Counted from the stretch's first letter, positions 1 to 9,687 are shown. The stretch: 64,000 nt of DNA from Acidimicrobiia bacterium (GCA_040902765.1 JBBDWO010000020.1:30775-94774); one strand, 5' to 3'. Notes: generated by a model from the letters alone, not told the origin. A program made the numbers and translations.

Positions 1-1803
1 ACCATCGCCGAGGCCGCCGCCTTGATGGTCCCGGTGCGGAACCCCTCGCTGTACGACCTGCGACGCGATAGCACCATCCCGCTGCGGGCGCGCAACGCCG
101 TCATCGACAACATGGTCCTGGATCGATACATCACCGAGGAGGATGGCGAAGCGGCCAAGGACGACCCGATCATGGTCGCCGCTCCCCAGGAGTTCTACGA
201 CCCGGCGCCGCAGGTCCTCATCGCCGCCCGCGACACCATCCTCAACGACCCGCGGTACGGCCTGGGGTCGACCTTCCTGCAACGCAAGCGGGCGCTCTTC
301 GGATGCCCGGCGGACGACGCCGAGTGCACCGGCGGCGGCGGACTCCGCGTGTACACCACGGTCGACTTCGGACTCCAGGAGCAGGCACGACGGATCCTCC
401 AGGAGTGGTTCCCGCCGGGTTCGAACGGACCGACCGGAGCGATCGCCATGGTCGACAACCGGACGGGCGCCACGGTCGTCATGGCCTCCGGACTCGACTT
501 CGGTACCGACCTGGAGGCAGGACAACGCCAATACGACCTGGCGACCAAGGGTCGCCGCAACCCGGGGTCGGCCTTCAAGCCCTTCGGTGCGGTGGCGGCG
601 CTGGAGCAGGGGATCACCCTCAACTCGTACTGGAACCAGACCACTCCCCGGGAGCTCGACTTCGGCGGAACGACGCTCTGGCGATGCGCCAACGCCGGGA
701 CCAACGACCCGGGGATTCGCTCGCTGGAGAGGGCCCTCATCGCGTCGACCAACACGGTGTTCTGCCAGGTGGCGATCGAAGTGGGCGGCGAGGCGATCGT
801 CGACGCTGCCCGGAGGATGGGCATCCGGAGTCCCCTGCTACCGATCCCGGCCATCGTGCTCGGCGCCCAGGCGGTGAGCCCGCTCGAGATGGCGGCCGCC
901 TTCTCGACGCTCGCCAACCTCGGCGACCGGTACGACAACTACCTGATCGAGCGCATCGAGGACGACGACGGCAACGTCATCTACCAGCACGAGGTGAGCC
1001 CGAACCGGGTCATCAGCCCGCCGCTGGCCGCGGCGGTCGTCAACACGCTGGAGCTGGCGATCACCCAGGGCACCGGCGGCAACGCCAACATCGGCCGACC
1101 GATGGCCGGTAAGACCGGCACCCACGAGAACTTCACCGACGCCTGGTTCGTGGGGTTCATACCGCAGTACACGACGGCCGTGTGGGTCGGCTTCCCGGAC
1201 CGGCAGGTCGAAATGCGCAACCTGACCATCCGCGACACCTTCTACGCTCGCGTGTTCGGGAGCACCATCCCGGCTCCGATCTGGCGGCAGTTCATGTCGG
1301 TGGTCACCGCCGACCTCCCCGTCGAGGACTTCCCCGAGAACCCGGAGGGAACCGCCGCCTACTACCGGACGATGCGCGTCGCGATCCCGGACGTAGAGGA
1401 CATGGACCTCGACGAGGCCACCGAGGAGCTGTACGACGCCGGTCTGGACTTCACCGTCACCATCGTCAACTCGGACAAGCCCGCCGACACCGCGGTCGAG
1501 ACGGACCCGCCGGCAGGACGGCAGATCAACCAGGGCAGCACGATCGAGCTCTTCGTGTCCTCCGGGCTCGCCCCCGAGACGGCCATGCCCGACCTGGTGG
1601 GCCGCACCCGCGCGGAGGCGGATCAGATCCTGAACAACCTGCGTCAGGCCACCCAGATCGACTTCACCTGGACCTTCGTCGAGGTCGCCACCGACGATCC
1701 CGAGAACGACGATCGAGTCAGTTCGACGAGTCCGTCCTCGAACGGGACGATCACCGAGGGAACCGCGATCCAGGTGTCCGTGTTCGCGATGGAGGGGGGA
1801 TAG
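1..1803 (+). CDS. Class A penicillin-binding protein, C-terminal part (5' end outside window)
   Basis: Bifunctional peptidoglycan glycosyltransferase/transpeptidase acting outside the membrane; only the end of the glycosyltransferase domain and the full transpeptidase domain are in the window. The frame is open from base 1, so the start lies upstream. Transpeptidase motifs are in order: SAFK (catalytic Ser at base 568), STN of the second motif in ASTNTVFC, and KTGT (Lys at base 1111). Two PASTA-like repeats follow, from about base 1375 to 1566 and 1578 to 1794, beginning IPDVEDMDLDEA and MPDLVGRTRAEA; such tails are typical of actinobacterial PonA. It ends convergent with the next gene across a heptamer hairpin. 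Confidence 0.93.
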   Translation, partial: TIAEAAALMVPVRNPSLYDLRRDSTIPLRARNAVIDNMVLDRYITEEDGEAAKDDPIMVAAPQEFYDPAPQVLIAARDTILNDPRYGLGSTFLQRKRALFGCPADDAECTGGGGLRVYTTVDFGLQEQARRILQEWFPPGSNGPTGAIAMVDNRTGATVVMASGLDFGTDLEAGQRQYDLATKGRRNPGSAFKPFGAVAALEQGITLNSYWNQTTPRELDFGGTTLWRCANAGTNDPGIRSLERALIASTNTVFCQVAIEVGGEAIVDAARRMGIRSPLLPIPAIVLGAQAVSPLEMAAAFSTLANLGDRYDNYLIERIEDDDGNVIYQHEVSPNRVISPPLAAAVVNTLELAITQGTGGNANIGRPMAGKTGTHENFTDAWFVGFIPQYTTAVWVGFPDRQVEMRNLTIRDTFYARVFGSTIPAPIWRQFMSVVTADLPVEDFPENPEGTAAYYRTMRVAIPDVEDMDLDEATEELYDAGLDFTVTIVNSDKPADTAVETDPPAGRQINQGSTIELFVSSGLAPETAMPDLVGRTRAEADQILNNLRQATQIDFTWTFVEVATDDPENDDRVSSTSPSSNGTITEGTAIQVSVFAMEGG

Positions 1804-1808
1804 GGCTG

Positions 1809-1895
1809 GGCCAGCTATTGGCTCTTAGCAATTAGCAATTGGCCAGACCCTTGATCCTGTCTGGCCAAGAGCCAATAGCCAATAGCTAATTGCCG
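1809..1895. repeat. Heptamer tracts in inverted arrangement (GCAATTA / GCCAATA words)
   Basis: Left arm reads GCTATTG GCTCTTA GCAATTA GCAATTG and right arm GCCAAGA GCCAATA GCCAATA GCTAATT, all in steps of 7. GGCCAGAC and GTCTGGCC close a hairpin between them. It sits between two convergent genes, so a bidirectional terminator is plausible. The right arm contains the stop codon of the minus-strand gene. Confidence 0.8.
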
Positions 1896-2338
1896 CCCTC
1901 TGCTTCCAGCGCCCTTCTCAGCAAGAAGCGGTATTCACTGCGTAGGCGGGGCGAAAGTCGGCGGATCTGCTTCTCGCCGAGATAGGGGATCCGAGGCGGC
2001 ACCACGATCGTCTCCGCTCTCGTTTCGACCAGGCCCTCGGCGATGAGTGACGAAAGGTTGTACGGCCGGCGGATGAGGCGGCCGGTACGGGCCGCGGTGA
2101 GCAACCGCAGCAGATCGGCGACCGCTCCCGCGCCGAGCACGGCCGTCCAGTAGCGCCGCACCGCCGGGTCCGCAGGGTGGTGGCCGGAACCCGGGTCGAT
2201 CCCGAGACACGGCTCGATCCACGGCCGTTCGGTGGCGGCGAGCCAGCGGACCGCAGCTGCGCCCGGGGCTGGCGCGACTTCCGCGTCGATGGGAGGACGA
2301 TCATCTCGACGGATGAACCCGGGCGCAACGGCGGTCAT
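1886..2338 (-). CDS. Hypothetical protein (about 150 aa)
   Basis: I do not recognise the family. The start at 2338 (MTAVAPGF) is chosen because the frame upstream of it has no convincing signal. The protein is soluble, Arg-rich toward the C-terminus (RRLSPRLRSEYRFLLRRALEA) and has a hydrophobic patch VLGAGAVADLLRLLTAA. No membrane segment or metal motif is visible. Its last codons, Asn plus TAG, come from the GCAATTA heptamer tract, so the present C-terminus was shaped by the repeat. Confidence 0.55.
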   Translation of the reverse strand: MTAVAPGFIRRDDRPPIDAEVAPAPGAAAVRWLAATERPWIEPCLGIDPGSGHHPADPAVRRYWTAVLGAGAVADLLRLLTAARTGRLIRRPYNLSSLIAEGLVETRAETIVVPPRIPYLGEKQIRRLSPRLRSEYRFLLRRALEAEGGN

Positions 2339-2398
2339 GAGAAGTTGATAGCAGTTACGAGCAGTTATATGCAAGAGGTGCGAGGGGGTGCGCGAAAG

Positions 2399-2491
2399 AT
2401 ACGCTTAACGCTCAACGCTCAACGCAAGAAAGATGGACAGACCGCTCCAGGCGTTGAGCGTGGAGCGTTGAGCGTGGAGCGTTTCTACCCT
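2399..2491. repeat. Heptamer tracts, inverted pair (CGCTCAA / GCGTTGA words)
   Basis: CGCTTAA CGCTCAA CGCTCAA CGCAAG is followed about 25 bases later by GCGTTGA GCGTGGA GCGTTGA GCGTGGA GCGTTTC, its approximate reverse complement. The tract fills the spacer before the sirtuin gene and stops next to its TACCCT -10 box. The same words recur at 51440-51494. Confidence 0.8.
2486..2491 (+). promoter_or_regulatory. -10 box (TACCCT), leaderless start of sirtuin gene
   Basis: TACCCT matches TANNNT and ends 7 bases before the ATG at 2499, which places the transcription start on or next to the start codon. Confidence 0.5.
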
Positions 2492-2498
2492 CACGCGC

Positions 2499-3257
2499 AT
2501 GTCCGACCCGATCACTGCCGCCGTCGACGCCCTCGCCGGTTCGACGCGTCTGCTCGTCTTCACCGGCGCCGGCATTTCCACTGAGTCGGGCATTCCGGAC
2601 TTTCGCGGGCCCGACGGGGTCTGGACCCGCGTCGATCCCGATGAATTCACCATCGATCGCTATCTAGAGAGCCGGGAGACGCGGGTGGCGTCATGGCGAC
2701 ACCGGGACGAGTCGGGTGTCCTCGACGCCATTCCCAACCCGGGGCATGAGGCCCTGGTGCGCCTGTGGGAGTCGGGGAGGATGCTCGGCTGTGTCACCCA
2801 GAACATCGATGGGCTCCATCAGGCGGCGGGTCTACCCGACGATGCGGTGGTCCAGCTCCACGGCAATGCCCGGCACACGATCTGCACCGGCTGTCGCCAC
2901 CGAAGCGACACCACCGACATACTCGCCCGGGTCAAGGCTGGCGATGACGACCCACACTGCGATCGCTGCGGCAGTCCGCTCAAGGTGGACGTCGTGTTCT
3001 TCGGCGAGGCGATGCCGGTCGATGCCATGCTTCGGAGCCACGACCTGGCCGAACGGGCGGATGCGGTCCTCGTGATCGGGTCGACCCTCTCCGTGTTCCC
3101 CGCTGCTTACATCCCGCTGGCGGTCGTGGACAACGGACATCCGATGGTCATCGTCAACCGGGGAGCCACGGAGTTCGACCACCTGGCGTCGGCGACCGTA
3201 GAAGCGGCGGCGGGTGAGGCCCTTCCGGCGATCGTGACCGGGATCGCCGGGCGCTGA
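2499..3257 (+). CDS. cobB: NAD-dependent protein deacylase, sirtuin (Sir2/CobB) family
   Basis: Removes acyl groups from lysine side chains using NAD+; cytoplasmic. The 252-residue protein has the NAD-binding loop GAGISTESGIPDFRG (residues 23-37), QNIDGLH (101-107), the catalytic His at 121 in VQLHGN, and a zinc site CTGC (129, 132) with CDRC (154, 157). GSTLSVFPA near the C-terminus is the second NAD contact. All catalytic residues are present. It is a single gene; the convergent sugar transferase stop lies only one base beyond its own stop. Which acyl group it prefers cannot be read here. Confidence 0.93.
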   Translation: MSDPITAAVDALAGSTRLLVFTGAGISTESGIPDFRGPDGVWTRVDPDEFTIDRYLESRETRVASWRHRDESGVLDAIPNPGHEALVRLWESGRMLGCVTQNIDGLHQAAGLPDDAVVQLHGNARHTICTGCRHRSDTTDILARVKAGDDDPHCDRCGSPLKVDVVFFGEAMPVDAMLRSHDLAERADAVLVIGSTLSVFPAAYIPLAVVDNGHPMVIVNRGATEFDHLASATVEAAAGEALPAIVTGIAGR

Positions 3258-3258
3258 C

Positions 3259-4530
3259 TCAGCGAGCTCCGAAGCCCGAAAGCACCGTCCACACCGAGCG
3301 GCCCAGCACCTCGAGGTCGAGCCACAACGACAGGTGCTTCACGTAGTACAGGTCGTAGGAGAGCTTCTCCACGGTGTCCGCCTCGCTGTCGGCGTACCCG
3401 AAGTTCACCTGTGACCAGCCGGTGATCCCGGGGCGCACCAGGTGCCGGTGACCGTAGAACGGGATGGTCTGGCTGAACTGCTCGACGAAGGGCTGCTGCT
3501 CGGGCCGGGGACCGACGAGGCTGAGATCGCCGCGCAGCACGTTCCACAGCTGCGGCAGCTCGTCGATGCGGAATCGCCGCAGCACCTTGCCGACCCGGGT
3601 GAGTCGGTGGTCGTCCTGGGCGGCGAACCGGGCGCCACTCCCCCAGTCGTTGCGCATGGTCCGGAACTTGTAGAGCGTGAACGGGTGACCCTCGAGACCG
3701 ACACGCTCCTGCCGGAAGATCGCCGGACCACGCGACTCGATCCTGATCGCCAGCCAGATGACGATTCCAAGGAGCACGGACAGCGGCGAGGTGGCGAGAA
3801 CGAGCGCGGTGTCGAGAGCGCGCTTGATCCGAACGTACGACCGATTGCCCGACAGGGGCACGGTCAGCTCCCACCCCTCCCTGAGGTGGATGATCGGGAG
3901 CCTGCCGGTGTGCTCCTCGTAGGTACTCACCAGGGACCGCATCGGGTACCCGGCGATGCTCGACGACGACACGAAGCGGGCCATGGAGTCGCTCAACACG
4001 GCGCGCAGATCTATGGCGATGGTCGAGCCCGGCTCCAGGGGCTCCTCGGGCGCCTCCGCGCTGGGGTCGAGGACGGCGACGAGGTCGGCGTGGGGAGCGC
4101 CGAGGAGGTCCCCGATCAGCGCCTTCTCCGAGGAGATCACCACCATTCGCTCAGCCCAGGGACGCCGACGGCGCAGCCACCGGTGGCCGAGAGCGAGCAC
4201 TAGCCAGACGGCGGTTGCGGTGAGCACGAAGGCCCGCGACCAGAACGCCCGGGTGAGGACGATGGTGACCGCGGTGGTGCCCAGCATGACCGCCCCGATC
4301 GTCAGCGCCCTGCCGTACGACGGTCGCGACGGACCCTCGGCGGCGGGACGGAAAACGAGGAAGGTGCCGAGCAGGGCCCCGAACGCCATCGAGGCGATCA
4401 TCGTGCCCGAGCCGGGCCGGGCATACCACGGGTACGGCTCACCGAACACGGTGAGCGATGCGATCAACATGGCGACGGCGAGTGCCGACAGGTCGAGGAC
4501 GATCGCCACCGGGAGTTTGCGACGCGGCAT
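3259..4530 (-). CDS. Polyprenyl-phosphate sugar-1-phosphate transferase (WbaP/CpsE type)
   Basis: Starts surface or exopolysaccharide repeat units by moving a sugar-1-phosphate from a nucleotide sugar to undecaprenyl phosphate. Residues 1 to about 130 contain four membrane helices and a middle region resembles the Rossmann-like domain of this class. The C-terminal third is the bacterial sugar transferase domain: a re-entrant helix, then FRQERVGLEGHPF, YKFRTM, RIDELPQLWNVL and GDLSLVGPRPE. A TAGCAT box ends 8 bases before the ATG. No other glycan genes are adjacent, so the product is unknown. Confidence 0.9.
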   Translation of the reverse strand: MPRRKLPVAIVLDLSALAVAMLIASLTVFGEPYPWYARPGSGTMIASMAFGALLGTFLVFRPAAEGPSRPSYGRALTIGAVMLGTTAVTIVLTRAFWSRAFVLTATAVWLVLALGHRWLRRRRPWAERMVVISSEKALIGDLLGAPHADLVAVLDPSAEAPEEPLEPGSTIAIDLRAVLSDSMARFVSSSSIAGYPMRSLVSTYEEHTGRLPIIHLREGWELTVPLSGNRSYVRIKRALDTALVLATSPLSVLLGIVIWLAIRIESRGPAIFRQERVGLEGHPFTLYKFRTMRNDWGSGARFAAQDDHRLTRVGKVLRRFRIDELPQLWNVLRGDLSLVGPRPEQQPFVEQFSQTIPFYGHRHLVRPGITGWSQVNFGYADSEADTVEKLSYDLYYVKHLSLWLDLEVLGRSVWTVLSGFGAR

Positions 4531-4552
4531 TGCCGACGATGCTACCGGTCGC

Positions 4553-6022
4553 TCACCCGGAGCCTGGGGCCTCAGGTGCCTCGGCGGTCTGACGGGCCAG
4601 TTCGACGAGCGTTCGCACGCCGAAGCCGGTGCCGCCCTTGGTCAGGTAGTGATCGGCCTCGGTGAACGTCCGGGCAGGACCGGCGATGTCGAGGTGGGCC
4701 CACGGCGCATCGCCGACGAACTCTTTGAGCAGGAGCGCTGCGGTGATCGCGCCGCCGTAGCGGCCGCCGGTGTTCTTCATGTCGGCGACGTCGGAATCGA
4801 TGTCCTTGCGGTAGTCGTCAGGGAGGGGCAGCCTCCACACCCGCTCCCCGGCCGCATCGGCGGCTGCAGTAACCCGCTCGACGGCCGCGTCGGTCCCCAT
4901 GAGACCGGCGATGCGCTCACCGAGGGCGACGATGCAGGCACCGGTCAGGGTCGCCACGTCGACGATCAGATCGGGCGACTCCTCGGCGGCCAGGACGAGG
5001 GCGTCGGCGAGGACCAGGCGCCCCTCGGCGTCCGTGTTGAGTACCTCGATCGTCTTACCGTTGCGGATCTGGAGGACGTCCCCGGGTCGGAGCGCCCCGC
5101 CCCCCGGCATGTTCTCCGTGAGCGGGGCGAAGGCCACCACCTTCACCGGCAGCTTCAACTCGGCGATCACTCGCATGGCGGCGAAGACCGCCGCGGCACC
5201 CGACATGTCGGTCTTCATCCGCTCCATCGCCTCTGCCGGCTTGAGCGACAGTCCCCCGGAGTCGAACACGATGCCCTTGCCCACGAAGACCAGGAAGCCG
5301 GCCGCCCCCTCCGGCTCCCAGCGGAGCTCGACGAGGCGGGCAGGGTTGTCGGCTCCCAGGGCCACCCCCTGGAGCCCGCCCAGGCGTTCGGCGGCGATCT
5401 CGTCCTCATCGAGGACGCGGACGCCAAGGCCCACCTCCTCGGCCATCCGGGCAGCGGTATCGGCGAGCGCCGCCGGCGGCATGCCGATGGCAGGTTCGTT
5501 GACCAGGTCCCTGGCGAACCCGACACCGGCGGCGATCAGGGCGCCAACTCGCGCCGCGGCCAACTGCTCCTCGGACCCGTCGATGAGGATCAGTCGCTCG
5601 ATGAGCGAGGGCTTCTTCTCGCTCTTGTGCTTGACAAAGGTGTAGGCGCCGAGTGTGAAGCCGAACCCGACCGCCTCGGCCATCCCGGGTGGTGCGTGCA
5701 GAGTGGTGGCGACGGTCGCCAACCGCGACAGTGCCTTCGCCGCGCTCCCCGCCGCCCGACGCACCGTCTCGGGATCGACCGGGGCGTCTCCCAGGCCAAC
5801 GACGACCACCTTGCGAAACGACACTTCGCCGCCTCCGGCCGTGGTGAGGAGCTGCCCCTTCTTCCCGGTGAACTCGGCATCGTCCATGGCCGCCTCCAGC
5901 CACGGCAGCCGTCCGATGAGCCAGCGTCCGTCATCGTCGGCGTCCCGACCGGCCCGAACGCCCACGACGAGGGCATCGGCGCTCGCTTCTTCGAGGCTTC
6001 CCCCGATCTCCAGGTCCATCAT
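4553..6022 (-). CDS. pepA: Leucyl aminopeptidase, M17 family
   Basis: Cytoplasmic hexameric metallo-exopeptidase that removes N-terminal residues. The M17 signature NTDAEGRL lies in the C-terminal half and the upstream metal-site segment reads VGKGIVFDSGGLSLK. About 489 residues, normal for the family. The start at 6022 is chosen because its ATG overlaps the stop of the upstream gene as ATGA, giving translational coupling with the adenosyltransferase. A longer start at 6046 is possible but ignores that overlap. Confidence 0.93.
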   Translation of the reverse strand: MMDLEIGGSLEEASADALVVGVRAGRDADDDGRWLIGRLPWLEAAMDDAEFTGKKGQLLTTAGGGEVSFRKVVVVGLGDAPVDPETVRRAAGSAAKALSRLATVATTLHAPPGMAEAVGFGFTLGAYTFVKHKSEKKPSLIERLILIDGSEEQLAAARVGALIAAGVGFARDLVNEPAIGMPPAALADTAARMAEEVGLGVRVLDEDEIAAERLGGLQGVALGADNPARLVELRWEPEGAAGFLVFVGKGIVFDSGGLSLKPAEAMERMKTDMSGAAAVFAAMRVIAELKLPVKVVAFAPLTENMPGGGALRPGDVLQIRNGKTIEVLNTDAEGRLVLADALVLAAEESPDLIVDVATLTGACIVALGERIAGLMGTDAAVERVTAAADAAGERVWRLPLPDDYRKDIDSDVADMKNTGGRYGGAITAALLLKEFVGDAPWAHLDIAGPARTFTEADHYLTKGGTGFGVRTLVELARQTAEAPEAPGSG

Positions 6023-6564
6023 CGCTCCTCGCGACTCGGAATCCACTGACCCTCCGCCGAACGGGCCAGCACGTACAGGTAGTCGGCGAGCCGATTCAGA
6101 AAGATCACGGCGACACTGTCGGCCACAACGGCGGTTCGCACATGGCTGATGGTCCGCCTCTCGGCTCGTCGGACGATGGTGCGCGCCAGGTCGATGGCGG
6201 CGGCGGCCGGCGATCCCCCGGGGACGACGAACTCCGTGGGCAGTCCGGACGCCGCCTCCACCTCGTCGATGGCGGCTTCGAGATCATCCACCATGCCCTG
6301 GGTCACGAGGCTCACGCCCGGTTGGAGTCGTTCTCGCTTTCCCGGCGCGGTGGCCAGCTCGGCAGCGAGCACGAACAGGGACCGCTGGACCTGGAGGATG
6401 CGATCGGCGAGCGGCTCGTCGGCGGCGGCGCGGGCGAGTCCGAGGGCTGCCACAGCCTCGTCCACCGTGCCGTAGGCCTCCGGACCGGTGTCGTCCTTGG
6501 CGACGCGGCCGCCGTGGAACAGGCCGGTCGAACCGTCGTCGCCCTTTCGGGTGTAGATCTTCAT
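6019..6564 (-). CDS. Cob(I)yrinic acid a,c-diamide / cobalamin adenosyltransferase, PduO type
   Basis: Transfers the adenosyl group of ATP to cob(I)alamin, making coenzyme B12. The N-terminus MKIYTRKGDDGSTGLFHGG is the PduO ATP-binding loop and RTIVRRAERR with FLNRLADYLYVLAR are the family's C-terminal helices. 181 residues from the ATG at 6564, chosen because a TAGTAT box lies 7 bases before it. Its product would be needed by the acyl-CoA mutase at 22.6-24.3 kb, although the two are not in one operon. Confidence 0.92.
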   Translation of the reverse strand: MKIYTRKGDDGSTGLFHGGRVAKDDTGPEAYGTVDEAVAALGLARAAADEPLADRILQVQRSLFVLAAELATAPGKRERLQPGVSLVTQGMVDDLEAAIDEVEAASGLPTEFVVPGGSPAAAAIDLARTIVRRAERRTISHVRTAVVADSVAVIFLNRLADYLYVLARSAEGQWIPSREER

Positions 6565-6609
6565 GGCTCCGATACTACGGCCTGGCGCGGCCGCCACCTC
6601 ACCGGCCAC

Positions 6610-7275
6610 TCAGGCCAATAGACGACCCAGGACCACGGCGCCGGTCGAGGTGAGCACGGCGAGGTAGGACAGGCCAGTCGCTGCCATGACCCCGGCGTAG
6701 CCGCGCTCCCCCAACGCGGAATACACCATGACCATGAGCAGGGCCGAGGTGACCCCCAGAACGAGCCACCCCCAGCCGAGAACCATCTGCGTGTCACCCC
6801 AGGACGTCGCACCGGCCGCCGCCGAAAAGATCACGTCGGCGCCGATCCCGGCGACACCGGCCAGCGCCATGGCGCGCAGCACCGGCCGCGGCAAGCGGGG
6901 ATCGACGAGATACCAATGCCCCAGCATCATCTCCGTGGTGATCGCACCGAGGGCGACCGCCCCGGTGACGGCGAGGGCCACGGGACTCCCGGCCTCGACC
7001 GAGGCGATCGTGAAGGCGACCGCGCCGAGCCCGCCGAGCGCGACAACGCTCGGGGTATGCCCGGCGAGTAACGCCGCCATGGCGACCACCGCGCATGCCC
7101 CGTAGGCCCACCACGAGGATCCCGCCACCGCAGCGAACAATCCGAAGAGCGTGGTGGTGCCGACGGCGAGCCACACGTAGCCGCGCCGCACGATGCGACG
7201 CGCGGCGACGGCAGCGAGGCCGGCGCTCAGGCCGGCAGACCACATGGTCAGGATGCCCGCGGGAGTGACCTCCAC
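6610..7275 (-). CDS. Polytopic membrane protein, unknown function
   Basis: 221 residues with about seven hydrophobic segments and very short loops. The one polar conserved-looking stretch is EMMLGHWYLVDPRLPR in the middle, with His, Asp and Arg next to a membrane segment. I do not recognise the family. GTG at 7275 has a TACTCT box 8 bases upstream. It is followed 45 bases later by the PduO gene on the same strand, which has its own -10 box. Confidence 0.7.
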   Translation of the reverse strand: MEVTPAGILTMWSAGLSAGLAAVAARRIVRRGYVWLAVGTTTLFGLFAAVAGSSWWAYGACAVVAMAALLAGHTPSVVALGGLGAVAFTIASVEAGSPVALAVTGAVALGAITTEMMLGHWYLVDPRLPRPVLRAMALAGVAGIGADVIFSAAAGATSWGDTQMVLGWGWLVLGVTSALLMVMVYSALGERGYAGVMAATGLSYLAVLTSTGAVVLGRLLA

Positions 7276-7302
7276 GGCGGGCGAGAGTAGCCCGGTCGGT
7301 CG

Positions 7303-7372
7303 TCAGAGGGTATGCGAATAGGCCGGACTCCGAAGTCACTTAGGGGCCGATCCGCATACCCTCTCAGTCCAG
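7303..7372. repeat. Long palindrome, gcgaatagg family
   Basis: Outer arms AGAGGGTATGCG and CGCATACCCTCT pair over 12 bases around an inner hairpin GACTCCGAAGTC. It lies between two minus-strand genes and is related by its GCGAATAGG core to the larger palindrome at 28878-28970. A rho-independent-like terminator for the small gene's upstream neighbour is possible. Confidence 0.65.
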
Positions 7373-7573
7373 CTTGGCGGCGACCGTCTCGCGAGCCTCG
7401 GCGGCCTTGTCCTTCGCCTTGGAGGTCGCCTTGGAGGTCACCTTGCGAGCGCCCTTCCAGAGGGACTTGGCGCCGCGGCCGATGAGGCGACCCGACTCGG
7501 CACCGAAGGTGGCGAGGCCACCGAGCGCCGACTTGGCGAGGTCGGTGTTGCTGCGAAGAGTGGTGGATTTCAT
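7364..7573 (-). CDS. Small Lys/Ala-rich protein (69 aa)
   Basis: Starts MKSTTLRSNTDLAKSALGGL; the ATG at 7573 has AAAGGGA at good spacing. The second half is basic and helix-prone (KVTSKATSKAKDKAAEARE), like small histone-like or plasma-membrane-associated tails, but no family is recognised. The outer arm of the adjacent palindrome reaches its stop codon. Confidence 0.55.
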   Translation of the reverse strand: MKSTTLRSNTDLAKSALGGLATFGAESGRLIGRGAKSLWKGARKVTSKATSKAKDKAAEARETVAAKLD

Positions 7574-7640
7574 GATGGGTCCCTTTCGAGAATCTTGGAA
7601 ACCCGATGGTACGAGCCGGGCCGGGGTATGAGACATCGCG

Positions 7641-7707
7641 GCTACCGGCTACCGGCTGCCGGCTGCCCGCTACCGGCTACCGGCTAGCAGCTACCGGCTA
7701 CCGGCTC
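7641..7707. repeat. Heptamer tract CTACCGG, nine units
   Basis: CTACCGG CTACCGG CTGCCGG CTGCCCG CTACCGG CTACCGG CTAGCAG CTACCGG CTACCGG. Read on the minus strand the tract supplies the Arg codon and TAG stop of transketolase (CGG TAG). Confidence 0.9.
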
Positions 7708-9641
7708 TCCAGCCAGGCCGCGATGCGGTCCGCCACGGCCTCCGGGGTGAAGCCCCACTCTTCGGCGAGCCGCTGCCAGGGTGCCGAGGCGCCGAAATGG
7801 TCGATGCCGATGATCAGACCGTGGGCACCGACCCATCGTTCCCAGCCAAAGGTGGCGGCGGCCTCGACCGAGACGCGGGGAATCCCGTCGCCGAGAACGT
7901 GCTCCCGGTAGCCCGGATCCTGTTCGGCGAACGCCTCCCAGCAGGGCATCGACACCACGCGTAGCGATACTCCCCTCCCGGCGAGCGCCTCCGCCGCCTC
8001 GAGTGCCACCCACACCTCGGAACCGGTGGCGAGCACAACGGCGTCCGAGCCATCCCGAACGACGTACGCCCCGCGGGCCACCTGTCCGGCCACCTGCGAG
8101 CGATCGAGCACCGGGACGGCCTGGCGAGTCAGGACGATGGCGGTGGGGCCGTCCTCGCGGGCGAGGGCCAGTGCCCAGGCTTCGGCGGTCTCCCCGGCAT
8201 CGGCGGGTCGCACCACCCACATCCCCGGGATGGCGCGCAGGGAGGCGAGATGTTCGATCGGCTGATGGGTCGGTCCGTCCTCGCCCAGGAAGATCGAATC
8301 GTGGGTGTACACGAAGATGCTGGGAGCCTCCATCAGAGCGGCGAGCCGCACGGCCGGTCGCATGTAGTCGCTGAACACCAGGAAGGTCCCGCCGTAGGGG
8401 CGCAACCCGCCGTGGATGGCCATCCCATTCAGCGCGGTTCCCATGGCGTGCTCGCGGACACCGAACCGCAGGTTGCGGCCCGCAGGATCGTCCTGGAACT
8501 CGCTCGAATCCTTCAAGTAGGTGTTGTTCGACGGCGTCAGGTCGGCGGACCCACCGATCAGGTCCGGGCGCAGAACGGCCAAGGCGTTGAGGGCTTTACC
8601 GGACGCCGATCGGGTGGCGACCTGGGCTCCGACCTCGAAACCGAGGTCGGGCGGCTGGACCTCGGGCGGCGCGTGGTAGGCCTCCCACATCCCCCGTCGC
8701 TCCGCATCGAGCGCCGCCAACCGCTGCGCCCATTGCCGCCGCGCCGCGCCTCCACGGTCCATTGCGCCGGCGAAGAAGTCACGAGCCTCTGGTGGGACGA
8801 CGAAGGTCTGGTCGGGGTCCCAACCCATCGCCCGCTTGGTGGCGGCCACCTCGTCGGCGCCGAGCGGTGAGCCGTGCGCCTCGGCGGTGTCCTGCTTGGT
8901 CGGGGCCCCGTAGGCGATGTGCGTGCGACAGGCGATGAGCGAGGGCCGATCGTCCCGCTTGGCGGTCTCGATGGCGTCGTGGATGGCTTCGCGATCGTGG
9001 CCGTCGACCCTGAGCGCGTGCCATCCGTAAGCCTCGAAACGGGCGAGTACGTCTTCGGTGAAAGCGAGCTCGGTGCTCCCGTCGATGGTGATCGAATTGT
9101 CGTCGTACAGCACGACGAGCTTCCCGAGGCGCAGCCGGCCGGCGAGCGACGCCGCTTCAGAGGCGACGCCCTCCATGAGGTCCCCGTCACTGGCGAACAC
9201 CCACGTTCGATGGTCGACGAGGTCGTCTCCGAGAACGGCCCGCAGGTGCGCCTCGGCGATCGCCATCCCGACCGCGCTCCCGAACCCCTGACCGAGAGGG
9301 CCGGTGGTCATCTCGATCCCGAGATGCGGCTCGCGTTCCGGATGCCCGGCCGTCGGGTGACCGAACTGCCGGAAGTTGCGCAGATCGTCGAGGGACAGGG
9401 GGAACCCGCTCAAGTGCAGCAGGCCGTAGAGGAGCATCGAACCGTGGCCGTTGGAGAGGACGAAGCGGTCGCGGTCCGGCCACTCGGGGTCGCCGGGGTC
9501 GACCAGGAGGTGCCGTCCCCAGACAACGGCGGCGATGTCGGCCATCCCCATCGGCATCCCCGGATGCCCGTTGGCAGCCGCCTCGACCGCATCCATGGCA
9601 AGAGTGCGCAGCGTGTCGGCGGCGACCTGTTCGTGATCCAT
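7698..9641 (-). CDS. tkt: Transketolase
   Basis: Thiamine-diphosphate enzyme of the pentose phosphate pathway that moves two-carbon units between ketoses and aldoses. 647 residues, normal length. Visible motifs are [11 protein letters not shown], the ThDP site GDGDLMEG (as [13 protein letters not shown]) with DDNSITIDG, and the pyrimidine-domain segment [13 protein letters not shown] 9641 is chosen because a TACCCT box ends 9 bases upstream; an in-frame TTG at 9659 is less likely. The last two codons derive from a heptamer tract. Confidence 0.95.
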   Translation of the reverse strand: MDHEQVAADTLRTLAMDAVEAAANGHPGMPMGMADIAAVVWGRHLLVDPGDPEWPDRDRFVLSNGHGSMLLYGLLHLSGFPLSLDDLRNFRQFGHPTAGHPEREPHLGIEMTTGPLGQGFGSAVGMAIAEAHLRAVLGDDLVDHRTWVFASDGDLMEGVASEAASLAGRLRLGKLVVLYDDNSITIDGSTELAFTEDVLARFEAYGWHALRVDGHDREAIHDAIETAKRDDRPSLIACRTHIAYGAPTKQDTAEAHGSPLGADEVAATKRAMGWDPDQTFVVPPEARDFFAGAMDRGGAARRQWAQRLAALDAERRGMWEAYHAPPEVQPPDLGFEVGAQVATRSASGKALNALAVLRPDLIGGSADLTPSNNTYLKDSSEFQDDPAGRNLRFGVREHAMGTALNGMAIHGGLRPYGGTFLVFSDYMRPAVRLAALMEAPSIFVYTHDSIFLGEDGPTHQPIEHLASLRAIPGMWVVRPADAGETAEAWALALAREDGPTAIVLTRQAVPVLDRSQVAGQVARGAYVVRDGSDAVVLATGSEVWVALEAAEALAGRGVSLRVVSMPCWEAFAEQDPGYREHVLGDGIPRVSVEAAATFGWERWVGAHGLIIGIDHFGASAPWQRLAEEWGFTPEAVADRIAAWLESR

Positions 9642-9654
9642 CAGGATGGGAGGG

Positions 9655-9687
9655 TACAAGCAAGCAGGCAGCAGGCAGCAGGCAGGG
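9655..9687. repeat. Heptamer tract GCAGGCA
   Basis: GCAAGCA GGCAGCA GGCAGCA GGCAGGG in steps of 7 fills the whole spacer between the transketolase start and the stop codon of the upstream aminopeptidase gene. Confidence 0.75.

Noticed and set aside
3956..6049. Long plus-strand open frame opposite the sugar transferase and pepA
   Set aside because: Arg/Gly/His-rich with no domain; a usual by-product of high-GC codon bias on the other strand. The same applies to long antisense frames at 10.9-12.7, 16.0-17.1, 31.9-33.3, 47.7-49.1 and 59.4-60.8 kb.
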